Assembly: GCA_020854055.1 (NCBI GenBank)
Contig: JADZGD010000084.1
Coordinates: forward strand, 1-42,401
Direction: 5' to 3'
Length of the DNA: 42,401 bases
Origin: Bryobacterales bacterium
GTDB taxonomy: Bacteria; Acidobacteriota; Terriglobia; Bryobacterales; Bryobacteraceae
In this document: positions 17,599 to 24,524 of the stretch, piece after piece
How the letters are laid out: each line of letters starts with the position of its first letter
Numbering within the stretch: the first letter of the stretch is position 1
Program-made: the position numbers and the translations under genes
The notes under the pieces: model-generated
Database searches by the model: none
The model's input: only the letters and a program-made list of their open reading frames with translations
Told to the model about the DNA's origin: nothing

Positions 17599-17868
17599 TT
17601 GATCAAGCTCGACATCATTAATGAGGTCGTCAACCGCACCGGAATCACCAAGACGAAAGCGGAGATGGCTGTGGAGACGGTCTTTGAGAGCATGAAGCGG
17701 GCGCTGGCACAAGGCGAGCGGATCGAGTTGCGAGGATTCGGCATCTTTAATGTCAGGCCGCGAAAGACGGGAATCGGACGCAACCCGCGAACAGGCGCGG
17801 AAGTAGCCATACCGCCGGGGAAAGCCGTGCGCTTCAAACCGGGCAAAGAACTTCAGACCTTGCAGTAG
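17599..17868 (+). CDS. HU/IHF family nucleoid DNA-binding protein
   Basis: 89 aa from TTG 17599. I chose this start over an upstream in-frame ATG at 17491 because GAGGAGG (17587-17593) is 5 nt away. The resulting length matches the 90-aa HU family, and the upstream 36 residues are unlike any HU and overlap the promoter. Contains helix-turn-helix dimer region 'IINEVVNRTGITKTKAEMAVETVFESM', 'GERIELRGFGIFNVRPRKTGIGRNPRTG' (DNA-clasping beta arm) and 'VRFKPGKEL'. It bends and compacts DNA. First gene of a long + strand series; the M50 protease gene begins 12 bp after the stop. Confidence 0.93.
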   Translation: MIKLDIINEVVNRTGITKTKAEMAVETVFESMKRALAQGERIELRGFGIFNVRPRKTGIGRNPRTGAEVAIPPGKAVRFKPGKELQTLQ

Positions 17869-17880
17869 GCCTGCCGGCTT

Positions 17881-18849
17881 GTGGCATCGAACGACAACTT
17901 TTCGCAACCGGCGCCGGCCTTAGCAGGTGATGGCAGGAGCCAAGCGTACCGGTCCTGGCACGGGCAGCGCCGGCCTCGCTACTGGCTGCATATTCTGTTG
18001 TTGCTGCTGACGCTGTTTACCACAACGGTGGTGGGCGCGCGGCTGTGGCAAAACTTCGCCGCCGACCGTCCGGCCTTTGACCTGGAACGGGATCTGACTG
18101 CTTACACGGAGTGCCTCAAACACCCCGCGCTTTTGCTCAGCGGGCTCCCCTTTTCGCTCACCCTGTTGACGGTACTGCTGTTCCACGAGATGGGGCACTA
18201 TGTCGCCTGCCGGCACTACCACATCGACGCCAGCCTGCCTTATTTTCTGCCGGCCCCGACGCTGATCGGCACTTTCGGCGCGTTCATACGGATTCGTTCA
18301 CCGATCTTCAACAAACGGATTCTTTTCGACGTCGGCATCGCAGGTCCGATCGCGGGCTTTGTGGCGTTGTTGCCGCCGCTGGCGATTGGACTGGCCTATT
18401 CCAAGGTGATTCCCGGCATCGCCGCGCGCGGAGACCTGATGTTTGGCAGCCCGTTGCTGGTGCGCCTGTTGGAAGCCGCCATTTTCCCCGGCGTTTCCCC
18501 GCTCGACATCTACCTTCACCCGGTCGCGCGCGCCGCCTGGGTGGGGATCTTCGCCACCGCTCTCAACCTGCTGCCGATCGGGCAGTTGGATGGAGGGCAC
18601 GTGTTGTATGCTTACCTCGGAGAGCATCATCGCCGGTTCTCGTTGATTTTTGCGCTGGCGCTGATCCCGATCGGATTGAAGTTCTGGCTCGGGTGGGTGC
18701 TGTGGGCGGCATTCTTTCTTGTATTCGGGTTGCGCCACCCGCCGGTTTATGATCCGCAGAGCCTGGATGGAACTCGAAAGAGGCTCACGCTACTGGCAGT
18801 GGCCATGTTGATTCTCTCGTTTACCCTGGCTCCGCTAACCTCGTTGTGA
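17881..18849 (+). CDS. Site-2 protease family (M50) membrane metalloprotease
   Basis: 322 aa, GTG start, multi-pass. Zinc motif HEMGH (102-106) within a helix, and the second-site motif 'NLLPIGQLDGGH' (229-240) supplying the third ligand Asp237. 'GPIAGF' (155-160) is the conserved loop between. No PDZ domain is present. The layout resembles the plant EGY/cyanobacterial and acidobacterial S2P group rather than RseP. It should cleave a transmembrane substrate such as an anti-sigma factor within the membrane; no candidate substrate is adjacent. Closely follows HU (12 bp) and may share its transcript. Confidence 0.9.
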   Translation: MASNDNFSQPAPALAGDGRSQAYRSWHGQRRPRYWLHILLLLLTLFTTTVVGARLWQNFAADRPAFDLERDLTAYTECLKHPALLLSGLPFSLTLLTVLLFHEMGHYVACRHYHIDASLPYFLPAPTLIGTFGAFIRIRSPIFNKRILFDVGIAGPIAGFVALLPPLAIGLAYSKVIPGIAARGDLMFGSPLLVRLLEAAIFPGVSPLDIYLHPVARAAWVGIFATALNLLPIGQLDGGHVLYAYLGEHHRRFSLIFALALIPIGLKFWLGWVLWAAFFLVFGLRHPPVYDPQSLDGTRKRLTLLAVAMLILSFTLAPLTSL

Positions 18850-18874
18850 AGGACTTGGAAGTTTTGTTCAGACG

Positions 18875-19618
18875 ATGAAAATCTCCGCCACAATCATCGC
18901 GTTCAACGAAGAGCGAAACATCGCCCGGGCGATTGAGAGCCTGCGCTGCTGCGATGAGATCGTGGTGGTGGACAGCGGGTCGGTGGACCGTACGGTGGAG
19001 ATCGCGCAAAAGTTGGGAGCGCGGGTAGTGGATGCCGTCTGGCACGGCTATGCGGGGCAGAAGAATCTGGCGAGCGAGGGGGCGGCGCACGACTGGATCC
19101 TGTCGATCGACGCCGATGAATCGCTCAGCGAGGCGCTGGAGGGCGAGATCTGGCAACTGAAGAAGAACGGCCCGGAATTCGATGGCTACACCATGCCCCG
19201 GCTGGCGCAATACCTGGGCCGCTGGATTTTGCATTCGGGCTGGTATCCGGACCGGAAGATCCGGCTGTTTGACCGCCGCAAGGCGCGCTGGGTGGGCGAT
19301 TTCGTACACGAGAGCGTGGATCTTCAGGGGCGGGTGGGGCACCTCAAGTCGAACCTGCTGCACTTCACGTGTGACTCGCTCTCGGAGCACCTGAAGACGA
19401 TGGACCGCTACACGACGCTGGCGGCGGAGCAGTTGGTTTCCCGGGGGTGCAAGGCGGGCATCGGCCAGATGCTGATGGAACCTCCCTGGACATTCTTCCG
19501 GACGTTTGTCTTGCAGCGCGGCTTCCTGGACGGGGTGGAGGGGGTGGCGATCGCCTACATGGCGGCACTCTACCAGTTTCTGAAGTTCGCCAAGGCCCGT
19601 TACATGTCGGGCAGCTAG
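18875..19618 (+). CDS. Glycosyltransferase family 2 (WaaE/KdtX-like)
   Basis: 247 aa. N-terminal GT-A fold: 'ISATIIAFNEERNIARAIESL', 'VVVDSGSVDRTVEIA', metal-binding Asp79-x-Asp81 in 'SIDADESL'. The 'GYAGQKNLA' and 'HSGWYPDRKIRLFDRRKARW' segments and 'VHESV' are typical of the LPS-core beta-1,4-glucosyltransferase (WaaE) subgroup. Probably adds a hexose to lipid A core or another envelope glycan on the cytoplasmic face. The next gene, a GT4, starts 12 bp later, supporting a shared envelope-glycan role. Confidence 0.88.
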   Translation: MKISATIIAFNEERNIARAIESLRCCDEIVVVDSGSVDRTVEIAQKLGARVVDAVWHGYAGQKNLASEGAAHDWILSIDADESLSEALEGEIWQLKKNGPEFDGYTMPRLAQYLGRWILHSGWYPDRKIRLFDRRKARWVGDFVHESVDLQGRVGHLKSNLLHFTCDSLSEHLKTMDRYTTLAAEQLVSRGCKAGIGQMLMEPPWTFFRTFVLQRGFLDGVEGVAIAYMAALYQFLKFAKARYMSGS

Positions 19619-19630
19619 CGTTCGCGCTCA

Positions 19631-20530
19631 ATGAGAGTCCTTCAGATCGATTCGGGCCACGAGATGCGGGGCGGCCAGTGGCAGGTGTTTTACCTGCTCG
19701 GCGGGCTCCGCGATGCCGGTTGCGAAACCGTGCTGCTGGCGCCGGCGGGCTCTCCGCTCTATCAGAAAGCCCGGGAGGCCGGGTTCGAGGTGGCGGCGAT
19801 GTCGCCAGCGCGGCTAGTCCGGCTGGCGCAGGGGTTTGACCTGATTCATGCGCATGACGCGCGCAGCCACAGTCTTGCCGCGCTGGCGGCGCGGGGGCGG
19901 CCCGTGGTCGTTTCGCGACGGGTGGCATTTGGCGTGCGCGGGGGCGTTGTTTCGAACTGGAAGTATCGCCGCCCGGCGCTGTTTCTAGCGGTGTCGGAGT
20001 TCGTGGCCGGCCGGTTGCGGGAGCGCGGCATCGAACCGGGGCGGATTCGGGTGGTCTATGATGCGGTTCCCACGGTTCCGGCGGGGGCGGGCGAGCGCGT
20101 GGGAGTGCTGGCGGTAGAGACCTCAGACCCGCAAAAGGGCTCCCGGTTGGCCGAACTGGCTGCCCGTCAGGCCGGGGTGGAACTGAAGTTTTCCTCGAAT
20201 CTGGCCGAAGATCTTCAAGAGGCTGGAATTTTTGTTTATCTGACCTATGAAGAAGGCCTTGGTTCGGCGATCCTGCTGGCGATGATGGCCGGGACGCCGG
20301 TAATTGCCAGCCGGGTGGGTGGAATCCCTGAACTTGTGCGACACGAGAGCACCGGACTTTTGACCGGCAACGAGGTTGCGAGCGTTGCGGCGGCAATCGG
20401 GCGGCTGATGCGCGAACCGGCGCTTGGATCGGCGCTGGCTCTCCGGGCGCGCGAGATGGTGGAGCGGCGGTTCACAATTTCACGAATGACGGCGGCAACC
20501 CTGGAGGCGTACCGGGAGGTGGTGGAATGA
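19631..20530 (+). CDS. Glycosyltransferase family 4 (GT-B), short form
   Basis: 299 aa, shorter than the usual 350-400 aa of GT4 enzymes. N-terminal 'MRVLQIDSGHEMRGGQWQVFYL', linker 'HAHDARSHSLAALAARGRPVVVSRRVAF', and a C-terminal donor domain with 'YEEGLGSAILLAMMAGTPVIASRVGGIPELV' and 'GLLTGNE'. The EX7E motif is incomplete: the first Glu (in EEGLG) is present but the second is Leu. The donor domain has also lost about 50 residues between the linker and that motif. It may be a divergent or regulatory transferase. Overlaps the prepilin peptidase start by 4 bp. Confidence 0.82.
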   Translation: MRVLQIDSGHEMRGGQWQVFYLLGGLRDAGCETVLLAPAGSPLYQKAREAGFEVAAMSPARLVRLAQGFDLIHAHDARSHSLAALAARGRPVVVSRRVAFGVRGGVVSNWKYRRPALFLAVSEFVAGRLRERGIEPGRIRVVYDAVPTVPAGAGERVGVLAVETSDPQKGSRLAELAARQAGVELKFSSNLAEDLQEAGIFVYLTYEEGLGSAILLAMMAGTPVIASRVGGIPELVRHESTGLLTGNEVASVAAAIGRLMREPALGSALALRAREMVERRFTISRMTAATLEAYREVVE

Positions 20531-21345
20531 TGGAAGCGGTGGTGGCGGCGCTGATCGGTCTGCTCCTTGGCAGCTTTCTGAACGTGTGCATTTACAGGTT
20601 GCCGCGAGACCTCTCGGTGGTGCGCCCACGTTCGTTCTGTACCCACTGTGAAAAGACGATCTGCTGGTACGACAACATTCCGGTGATCAGCTATCTGGTT
20701 CTAGGGGGGCGATGCCGCCGGTGCCGGCAGAAGATCGGGTGGCGCTATCCGGTGGTGGAACTGCTGACGGCGATCTCGTTCTTCGTGGTGATTCGCGCGT
20801 ACGGCTTCAATGCCGCCGGTTTGAAGTTCTGCGTCTTTTCGGCGTTGCTGACCGGGCTGATCTTTGCCGATCTGGAGGAGAGGATTCTGCCCGATGAGAT
20901 GACACTGGGAGGCGTCGCCGCAGGGCTGTTGTTTTCCTACCTCAGTCCGATTTCCTCGCCCTTGGGGTTCCTGCTGTTGCCGGTGGGAACCGATCCCCGC
21001 TGGCTTTCGGTGGGCGAATCGCTGATTGGCGCGGTGGTGTGCAGTGGGGCGATCTGGCTGGTGGGCGCGGCGTATGAAAAGATCCGGCACCGGGAAGGGT
21101 TAGGGTTGGGCGACGTAAAGATGATTGCGATGATCGGGGCGTTTCTAGGGCTTCAGGGCGCGCTGTTCACGCTGATCACCGGTTCGATTCTGGGCGCCGT
21201 GCTCGGTCTGTTGTTTATTTTTCTAACGCGTAAAGATGCTTCGAGTTACGAACTGCCGTTTGGCAGTTTTTTGGGTATTGCCGCGCTGGTGATCACCCTA
21301 TCAGGAAGTTTTACTTCCGGTCAATTCCGCTTATTCGGGGCATAA
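20527..21345 (+). CDS. pilD: Prepilin peptidase / N-methyltransferase (A24 family)
   Basis: 272 aa, ATG overlaps the upstream stop by 4 bp. Both domains are present: N-terminal methyltransferase-type zinc site Cys38, Cys41, Cys63, Cys66 ('CTHC', 'CRRC') with 'RSFCTHC...ISYLVLGGRC', and the aspartic protease pair Asp115 ('FADLEERILPDEMT') and Asp196 ('GLGLGDVKM'). At least six helices. It cleaves the leader of type IV pilins and type II secretion pseudopilins after Gly and methylates the new N-terminus. No pilin genes are in the window, so it serves distant loci. Type IV pili can also matter for extracellular electron transfer, but no direct link is shown here. Confidence 0.93.
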   Translation: MMEAVVAALIGLLLGSFLNVCIYRLPRDLSVVRPRSFCTHCEKTICWYDNIPVISYLVLGGRCRRCRQKIGWRYPVVELLTAISFFVVIRAYGFNAAGLKFCVFSALLTGLIFADLEERILPDEMTLGGVAAGLLFSYLSPISSPLGFLLLPVGTDPRWLSVGESLIGAVVCSGAIWLVGAAYEKIRHREGLGLGDVKMIAMIGAFLGLQGALFTLITGSILGAVLGLLFIFLTRKDASSYELPFGSFLGIAALVITLSGSFTSGQFRLFGA

Positions 21346-21400
21346 TTCGCACGTCTGGCCCCAAAACTGCACGTTCTCCTTCCGACAGCGCCTCCACCCG

Positions 21401-22888
21401 GTGGAAGTGATTGCAAATTCGGACAAAGAAGGGGGATTTCACCCAACGATGGGGGACATACGGCCCAAGCGGAACCCGAAAGCGCCCCGGCAACAGGTTC
21501 CGGTCCTCGAAGCAGGGCGCAGGGCATCCACGCCGGAAGAAGTTGCAACCGGCTTTGTGGAAGACCAGGTCAAGATTGAAGCCCTGCGCTGCTTGAACTG
21601 CAAGAATCCGGTTTGTGTGGACGCCTGCCCGTTGCATCTGGACATCAAGGCGTTTATTGACCGGATGGCGAATGGGGACATTGCCGGCGCCTTCGAGAAG
21701 ATCTCCGAACAGAGCCCGTTTCCGGGCGTCTGCGGCCGGGTCTGCCAGCACGAATTGTTCTGTGAAAAGGCATGCCTGCTGGGGAAGAAACTGGATCCGG
21801 TAGCGATCGGGTCGCTGGAGCGATACTGCGCCGATTACGCACGCGCCGCGGGCGACGGCCACGGCGCGGCGCGCGCCCGGCCTACGGGAGCCAAGATCGC
21901 GCTGGTGGGCAGTGGTCCGGCGTCGATGATCGCGGCGTTTGACCTGGTTCGCAAGGGGTACCGGGTCTCTGTTTTTGAGGCGCTACACGAGTTGGGAGGG
22001 GTTCTGGCATACGGAATTCCACCATTTCGCCTGCCGCGCGAAATTCTCAATCAGGAGATCGACCGGCTGGCCGGAATGGGCGTTGAATTTCACCGTAATT
22101 TTATTGTCGGAAAGACGGCCACCATCGATGAATTATTCGCCGAAGGGTACGAAGCGGTTTTCATCGGGACCGGCGCCGGGTTGCCCTACCTGATGGGGAT
22201 ACCGGGCGAGAATCTGATTGGCGTCTACACGGCCAACGAGTTTCTGACCCGTATCAACCTGATGCAGGCCTACCGGAAAGAATCCGACACTCCGGTCCGG
22301 GTGGGCCGGCGCACCTATGTGATTGGGGGAGGCAATTCGGCCATGGATGCGGCGCGGTGGGCCAAGCGACTGGGCAGCGAAACCACCGTATTGTTCCGGC
22401 GCGGCAGGGCTGAACTGCGGGCGCGCCTGGAGGAGGTGGAACATGCCGAGCAGGAAGGGATCCGCTTCGAGTTCCTGGCCGCCCCGGTAGCCATCCACGG
22501 CGACGATAAAGGCTTTGTGACGGGCCTGGATTGCATCCGGATGGAGCTTGGAGCGCCCGATTCGAGCGGCCGCCCCTCGCCGGTGCCAATTGCCGGGTCC
22601 GAATATTCGGTGGAGGTGGACACGGTGGTGGCGGCGATCGGACAGGGACCGAATCCGACGCTGCAAAAGGCCACGCCGGAGCTGATCACCAACCGCGGCA
22701 AGATCGTTATCGACGCTTCCGGACAGACCAGCATGGAGGGGGTGTTTGCCGGCGGCGACGTGGTGCGCGGCGGATCGACGGTGATCCTGGCCATGAAGGA
22801 TGGCCGCGCGGCGGCCGACGCGATCGACCGCGCGCTCAAGGCACGCCGGGCCGATGGCGTTAGCGAGGGCCGGGAGGTGGCGCAGTGA
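21401..22888 (+). CDS. NfnB/GltD-type NADPH-dependent oxidoreductase subunit (FAD, two 4Fe-4S)
   Basis: 495 aa. Two cysteine groups for [4Fe-4S] clusters: Cys64/67/72/76 ('CLNCKNPVC..AC') and Cys111/115/121/125. FAD motif 'VGSGPASMIAAFDL' near 170 and NADPH motif 'IGGGNSAMDAARWAKRLG' near 305. It resembles small-subunit glutamate synthase, but the gene that follows encodes NfnA/SudB. The pair therefore fits NADH-dependent reduced ferredoxin:NADP+ oxidoreductase or sulfide dehydrogenase (SudAB), not GltBD; no large gltB is present. The start is uncertain: GTG 21401 or ATG 21449, neither with a clear SD. A TCACC-type dyad (TCCACC/GGTGGA, 21393-21405) covers the GTG. Confidence 0.9.
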   Translation: MEVIANSDKEGGFHPTMGDIRPKRNPKAPRQQVPVLEAGRRASTPEEVATGFVEDQVKIEALRCLNCKNPVCVDACPLHLDIKAFIDRMANGDIAGAFEKISEQSPFPGVCGRVCQHELFCEKACLLGKKLDPVAIGSLERYCADYARAAGDGHGAARARPTGAKIALVGSGPASMIAAFDLVRKGYRVSVFEALHELGGVLAYGIPPFRLPREILNQEIDRLAGMGVEFHRNFIVGKTATIDELFAEGYEAVFIGTGAGLPYLMGIPGENLIGVYTANEFLTRINLMQAYRKESDTPVRVGRRTYVIGGGNSAMDAARWAKRLGSETTVLFRRGRAELRARLEEVEHAEQEGIRFEFLAAPVAIHGDDKGFVTGLDCIRMELGAPDSSGRPSPVPIAGSEYSVEVDTVVAAIGQGPNPTLQKATPELITNRGKIVIDASGQTSMEGVFAGGDVVRGGSTVILAMKDGRAAADAIDRALKARRADGVSEGREVAQ

Positions 22889-23718
22889 ACCGCATTTTGA
22901 AGCGCCGGCAATTGACGCCGGAGATTGTGCTGCTGGAGGTGACGGCGCCGCGCGTCGCACGGCGTTGGAAGCCGGGAAATTTCATCATCATCCGGCCGAC
23001 TCCGGAGAGCGAACGAATTCCTTTGACCATTGTCGATGGCGACGCCGGGAAGGGATCGATCACGATGGTGGTTCAGGCGATCGGGAAGACGACCATGCAG
23101 ACCGCGGCGCTCAGGGAAGGGGACGCGATCCCGGACCTGGCGGGCCCGCTCGGCGAACCGGCGACGGTGGAACGCGTCGGCCACGTGCTGGCGGTGGGAG
23201 GCGGTGTGGGCGTGGCCGAGTTGCTGCCGGTGGCAGGGGCATTCCGGCGCGCGGGCAATTACGTCACCGCCATCTGTGGCGCGCGCAACGCGGGGTTGCG
23301 GATTCTGCAGGAGGGGTTGGCGGCGGCCACGGACGAGACTCTATGGGCAACCGATGACGGCTCGGCAGGTTTCCATGGCAATGTGGTGGAGTTGATGCAG
23401 GCCTGGAAGCCCGCAACGCCGCCCGGACTGATTCATGCCATCGGGCCGATTCCAATGATGCGGGCGGTGGCGTCGCTTACCCGGGAATGGGGAGTACGGA
23501 CGTACGCCAGCTTGAACCCGGTGATGATCGATGGCACGGGAATGTGCGGCGGATGCCGGGTGACGGTGGGTGGGAAGGTTCGTTTCGCTTGCGTTGAGGG
23601 CCCGGAGTTCGATGCGCACGAGGTGGATTTTGATGAATTGGCCAGAAGAAACCGGGCGTATGCCGATAAAGAGAAGGAGGCGCGCGAAGCTCATCCGTGC
23701 CGCATCGGACTTGGGTAG
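22885..23718 (+). CDS. NfnA/SudB-type ferredoxin-NADP reductase subunit
   Basis: 277 aa, GTG start overlapping the upstream stop by 4 bp. Ferredoxin-reductase fold with FAD site ('GNFIIIRPTPESERIPLTIVD') and nucleotide site 'AVGGGVGVAELLPVA'. The cluster motif reads Asp-x4-Cys-x2-Cys-x11-Cys ('IDGTGMCGGC' ... 'FACVEG'), matching the unusual Asp plus three Cys [2Fe-2S] ligation of NfnA. The subunit would exchange electrons with NAD(H), the partner with NADP(H) and ferredoxin. Ends 16 bp before a convergent receiver gene. In aerobes the pair may simply balance NADPH; bifurcation is inferred, not shown. Confidence 0.88.
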   Translation: MNRILKRRQLTPEIVLLEVTAPRVARRWKPGNFIIIRPTPESERIPLTIVDGDAGKGSITMVVQAIGKTTMQTAALREGDAIPDLAGPLGEPATVERVGHVLAVGGGVGVAELLPVAGAFRRAGNYVTAICGARNAGLRILQEGLAAATDETLWATDDGSAGFHGNVVELMQAWKPATPPGLIHAIGPIPMMRAVASLTREWGVRTYASLNPVMIDGTGMCGGCRVTVGGKVRFACVEGPEFDAHEVDFDELARRNRAYADKEKEAREAHPCRIGLG

Positions 23719-23734
23719 GGGTTCGGTAGGCGGG

Positions 23735-24184
23735 CTAACCGGCCGGCGAATTGGCGGCTGATGTGGCCCGGGTTTCGCCCTGGCACTGCAAACTGTGGCG
23801 GGCGAGGCTGAGGACGCGATGAACCTCGATGACGTCAAACGGCTTCTGAAGGACGTCGTAACCACCCAGGTTGAGCACTTCGGACCAGAGGTATTCGTCG
23901 GCCTGGTCGCTGGTGACAACCAATGCCGGCGGATGCTCCAACGTTTGGATCGCTTCGAGCAGCGCCCGCCAGTTTCCATCGGCCAGATCCCGTTCGCAAA
24001 GGACGATCTGCACGCGCTCGCTCCGCAAGTGCCGCAGGCAGGCGGCGAGATCGCCGGCATGACTGATGTTCCAGCCGGGGTCGGTGAGTATGTGGTGAAG
24101 GAAGCGGAGGTCCACTTCCGGCTCACCGACGACCAGCAGAGAAACTTTTTCTCGCGGCCGTAATGGAATCGGGAATTTATTCAC
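23735..24184 (-). CDS. Atypical response-regulator receiver protein (Glu at phosphorylation site)
   Basis: 149 aa, GTG start with excellent AAAGGAG SD. A single REC domain without an output domain. Core motifs: 'SLLVVGEPEVDLRFLHHIL', 'VQIVLCERDLADGNW', 'PPALVVTSDQADEYLW', 'GGYDVLQKPFDVIEV'. The usual phospho-acceptor Asp is Glu64 in 'LCERD', and the acidic pair near the N-terminus is E-x-E. Lys114 is retained. Glu can mimic aspartyl phosphate, so the protein may be constitutively active or phosphorylation-independent. Divergent from the cytochrome operon across a 340-bp gap, so it may share regulation with it. Confidence 0.82.
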   Translation of the reverse strand: MNKFPIPLRPREKVSLLVVGEPEVDLRFLHHILTDPGWNISHAGDLAACLRHLRSERVQIVLCERDLADGNWRALLEAIQTLEHPPALVVTSDQADEYLWSEVLNLGGYDVLQKPFDVIEVHRVLSLARHSLQCQGETRATSAANSPAG

Positions 24185-24336
24185 AGAGGACTCCTTTCCT
24201 ATGACTCCGGATCAGGGTGCGGCGCTTTGTTTTGTTTGGATAACAGCCCGTACCGCCGCTCGCATCTCCTGATCGCTGGTACTAGTGCAGCCAGCCTGCC
24301 ATTGTTGCGCGACGGCCGGACGCTTTCCGTGCGTTT

Positions 24337-24352
24337 TCACCCAGCCTGGTGA
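24337..24352. promoter_or_regulatory. Dyad TCACC-N6-GGTGA upstream of the cytochrome operon
   Basis: Perfect 5-bp arms 24337-24341 and 24348-24352 with a 6-bp centre, the spacing used by many Crp/Fnr-type dimers, although the half-sites differ from the E. coli CRP and FNR consensus. It lies in the 340-bp divergent region (24185-24524), where I see no ORF or RNA gene. Confidence 0.3.
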
Positions 24353-24406
24353 GTTTTGCCCCAACAAACCGCACAAGATGTGGAAAGTTTCGACAGCGAG
24401 CTCATT

Positions 24407-24435
24407 GTTAAATCGTTGCGTTTCAGCTATTTAAC
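24407..24435. promoter_or_regulatory. 29-bp inverted repeat and possible promoter upstream of the decaheme cytochrome gene
   Basis: Perfect 7-bp arms GTTAAAT (24407-24413) and ATTTAAC (24429-24435), 15-bp centre. The segment also contains TTGTTA (24406-24411 region) and TATTTA 17 bp apart, a weak promoter-like pair. The position, about 90 bp before the ATG, suits an operator/promoter. Confidence 0.35.
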
Positions 24436-24524
24436 TCCGATTCTTGGTTTGGGCCGCGTCATGCACTGTATCTCGTTGAAGTACTATCCGTTTATTCGTT
24501 TGTTCTGTTTTGAGGAGGGCATTC

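Noticed and set aside
21401-22888. Assignment as glutamate synthase small subunit (gltD)
   Set aside because: No large gltB-type gene is present and the partner gene is NfnA/SudB-like with the Asp/Cys3 cluster motif, so an Nfn/Sud-type pair fits better.
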